DNA of 6,797 nt from Chloroflexota bacterium (lineage in GTDB: Bacteria > Chloroflexota > Dehalococcoidia > UBA3495): assembly GCA_022576105.1 (NCBI GenBank), contig JACZRM010000091.1, positions 1-6,797 of the forward strand, read 5' to 3'. Shown in pieces: positions 5,379-6,797 of this stretch (position 1 is the stretch's first letter; the number at the start of each line of letters is the position of its first letter). Below the pieces are notes generated by a model. It saw nothing but the letters and a program-made list of their open reading frames with translations, had not been told where the DNA came from and did no database searches. A program made the translations under genes and the position numbers.

Positions 5379-6653
5379 TTGGCTTACGATCAGGGTGTGT
5401 TGTACTCATATAACGTCGCGAAACAGCTCGGCAAGCTCGGTCTGAGAGGAATCGTATCCCGCCCGGCCGCCCATCGCAATCGTCGTCTCGTGTTGGCCAT
5501 GATGCTGACTTCAGGACTATTGACAGTTGCCTGTGGGGTATTAACGTTGGAGCCTACCCCAGCAGCGTCGCCGGCGAAGTCGCCAGAATCCCCCGACGTT
5601 CCGATAAACATTGTGCCAGCTTCTGTTGCTCCAGCCTCGACTGAACCCACGTCAAGTCCCAGGTCGTCGGATGGGCCTGCCTTGAACGATTATTCCGGCG
5701 ACAATGCTGGCCAGCAGCTCCGATCCCAAGCTCTGGAACGACACCTGGTGGCAGGGGGAGGAAGCGTCGAGCTGCTTAGAGTGGAGCAAGGGCAGGGACG
5801 CATCGTCAGCTTCAACGTCATTCTCGGTAGCGGCGCCGCTGCCAAGGCCAGCCTGGAGCATTCCAGAATCAGAATCTATGTTGATGGCCGGGACGAGCCG
5901 GTGACCGACCTGGAGTTGGTGGATTTCTTCTTCACCCGTGGATTCGCACCCGGCGAGGGTGATCCCACCCGATGGTTGAGCGAGCGGGTGGGCGTTTCCA
6001 GTTACTATTTGCGGACTGGAGACCCCTTCCCCCTTGGCAGAGTTGGGTATTATCGCTTCGTTGACATCCCCTTCATGCAGTCGGTGTTGGTGGTACTGGA
6101 AAATGGGGATGCCGCACATACGGCACAAGTTTTCAGTCAGGTGGAGTATCTAATCGGGATAGCCAGCGATTCGCAGGAATTGCAACTGAAATACCAGGCC
6201 CAAGCAGTGCAGCAAGTGGTTCTGTATCCGGGTGATACCCTGAAACTGCTAGATGTAGGCCAAGGGGCGGGATACATCGACTCGGTGTATTTGTCGGTGT
6301 GGGAAGAACCTGGGAAGTCCTTTCACTGGCCGGAACTGAATCTGGTGACTCGCTCTGGGAAAGAACCTACTATAGTTTACGACAGCTCCGGCACCGAGGA
6401 TTTTTTCTTCTCCAGTTGGGGTTGGTCGGCCGGGCCCTATGCGCAGAAATTGCACGGACATCCGGTGCACCGGCAAAACGGATGGCAGGCCCAGTATCGC
6501 TATTTCTCACCTGGGCTGTGGTTTGACGATGGCATTACCCTCACTTGGGAGCCTGGACCCGCCGACGGGCCGGAGCTAACCGCCGGCGGCGACATCGGGC
6601 CGATCGAGGTATGGGCGGTTATAACCTATTACCTGGTGCCGGACAAGCATTAG
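5379..6653 (+). CDS. Putative lipoprotein with a DUF2961/GH172-like domain
   Basis: The protein has 424 residues from TTG 5379. Basic residues RNRR (33-36), a hydrophobic run LVLAMMLTSGLLTVA and Cys52 form a lipoprotein-like signal (LTVAC, a non-ideal lipobox). A Pro/Ser/Thr-rich linker spans about 57-100. The folded part (about 125-420) has IRIYVDGRDEPV (164-175), DFFFTRGF (182-189), YYRFVDIPF (224-232) and SSGTEDFFFSSWGW (336-349). The last resembles the GTGTEDYF signature of DUF2961/GH172 enzymes (difructose-dianhydride hydrolases and relatives). E319 in WPEL and E340 in GTED are 21 apart. That equals the spacing of the catalytic pair I recall for the founding GH172 enzyme (Glu270/Glu291). 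A surface glycosidase is thus possible but unproven. The start is uncertain: no Shine-Dalgarno sequence precedes TTG 5379, and GTG 5490 or ATG 5499 would begin nearer the hydrophobic run. It is divergent from the CoA-transferase operon. Confidence 0.75.
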   Translation: MAYDQGVLYSYNVAKQLGKLGLRGIVSRPAAHRNRRLVLAMMLTSGLLTVACGVLTLEPTPAASPAKSPESPDVPINIVPASVAPASTEPTSSPRSSDGPALNDYSGDNAGQQLRSQALERHLVAGGGSVELLRVEQGQGRIVSFNVILGSGAAAKASLEHSRIRIYVDGRDEPVTDLELVDFFFTRGFAPGEGDPTRWLSERVGVSSYYLRTGDPFPLGRVGYYRFVDIPFMQSVLVVLENGDAAHTAQVFSQVEYLIGIASDSQELQLKYQAQAVQQVVLYPGDTLKLLDVGQGAGYIDSVYLSVWEEPGKSFHWPELNLVTRSGKEPTIVYDSSGTEDFFFSSWGWSAGPYAQKLHGHPVHRQNGWQAQYRYFSPGLWFDDGITLTWEPGPADGPELTAGGDIGPIEVWAVITYYLVPDKH

Positions 6654-6797
6654 CCTTAGAGGGGTGTCTAAGAATTGGACATTTTTCCAACTTAATCCTT
6701 GGACCGGCTCGGGAGGAACCAGGAATTCGTTGCGTTTGCCGGCTCGTTCCTGATAACAAGCCCCAAATCCGCTGGTGGTGACGAACGCGACGCAATT
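6654..6797. other. Non-coding tail with a weak hairpin
   Basis: No reading frame here looks like a gene. Just after the lipoprotein stop, CTTAGA (6655-6660) and TCTAAG (6667-6672) form a perfect 6-bp stem around GGGGTG. A run of five T bases follows only nine bases later (6682-6686), so terminator function is doubtful. Overlapping it, TGTC (6665-6668) and GACA (6678-6681) form an imperfect dyad with AA and TT inside. A GGAGGA near 6712 is followed only by a 7-codon frame. Confidence 0.3.

Noticed and set aside
1..6797. CRISPR array, tRNA, rRNA, transposase gene
   Set aside because: I saw no regularly spaced repeat-spacer units, no tRNA cloverleaf, no rRNA-like stretch and no transposase reading frame.

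Overview
The window reads as a moderately GC-rich bacterial chromosome fragment of environmental, probably metagenomic, origin. The gene types are paired CaiB/BaiF CoA-transferases, a crotonase, an N-acyl-D-amino-acid deacylase remnant, HicAB and a short family of intergenic repeats. Together they suggest an uncultivated heterotroph, and Chloroflexota (SAR202 or Dehalococcoidia-like) is my best guess. That placement is an inference from gene style; no rRNA or tRNA gene is present to test it.

Left part (1-1247). The first 16 codons of an unidentified gene run off the left edge on the minus strand. Next comes a minus-strand MFS / nucleotide-translocase-like membrane protein without its N-terminal part, joined head to head at about 1005-1024 to the last ~80 codons of a plus-strand N-acyl-D-amino-acid deacylase. 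Both genes have lost their 5' ends at the same point. A deletion across a divergent gene pair would give this, and so would an assembly join.

Repeat patch (1248-1452). A non-coding stretch between convergent genes holds two copies of a ~28-bp repeat flanking a long nested palindrome. The palindrome's core is a perfect 10-bp stem.

Main block (1453-5213, all minus strand, transcribed right to left). The order is CoA-transferase A, CoA-transferase B, hicA, hicB, crotonase. Spacing is very tight. The stop of CoA-transferase A abuts the GTG start of B, and the stop codons of hicA and hicB lie partly inside the Shine-Dalgarno sequence of the next gene. One transferase keeps the catalytic Asp (D185). 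The other has Gln (Q176) there, which suggests a two-subunit class III CoA-transferase. The crotonase lacks both classical catalytic glutamates. A likely reading is a small acyl-CoA pathway: activation of an organic acid by CoA transfer, followed by isomerisation or another crotonase-type step. A toxin-antitoxin pair has been placed inside this operon, and its hicA carries an in-frame stop after an 11-codon family-like N-terminus.

Right part (5214-6797). A divergent intergenic region carries a candidate sigma-70 promoter for the minus-strand operon. A plus-strand gene follows for a probable lipoprotein with a Pro/Ser/Thr linker and a DUF2961/GH172-like domain that keeps two candidate catalytic Glu residues. 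The last 144 bases hold only weak dyads and no gene.
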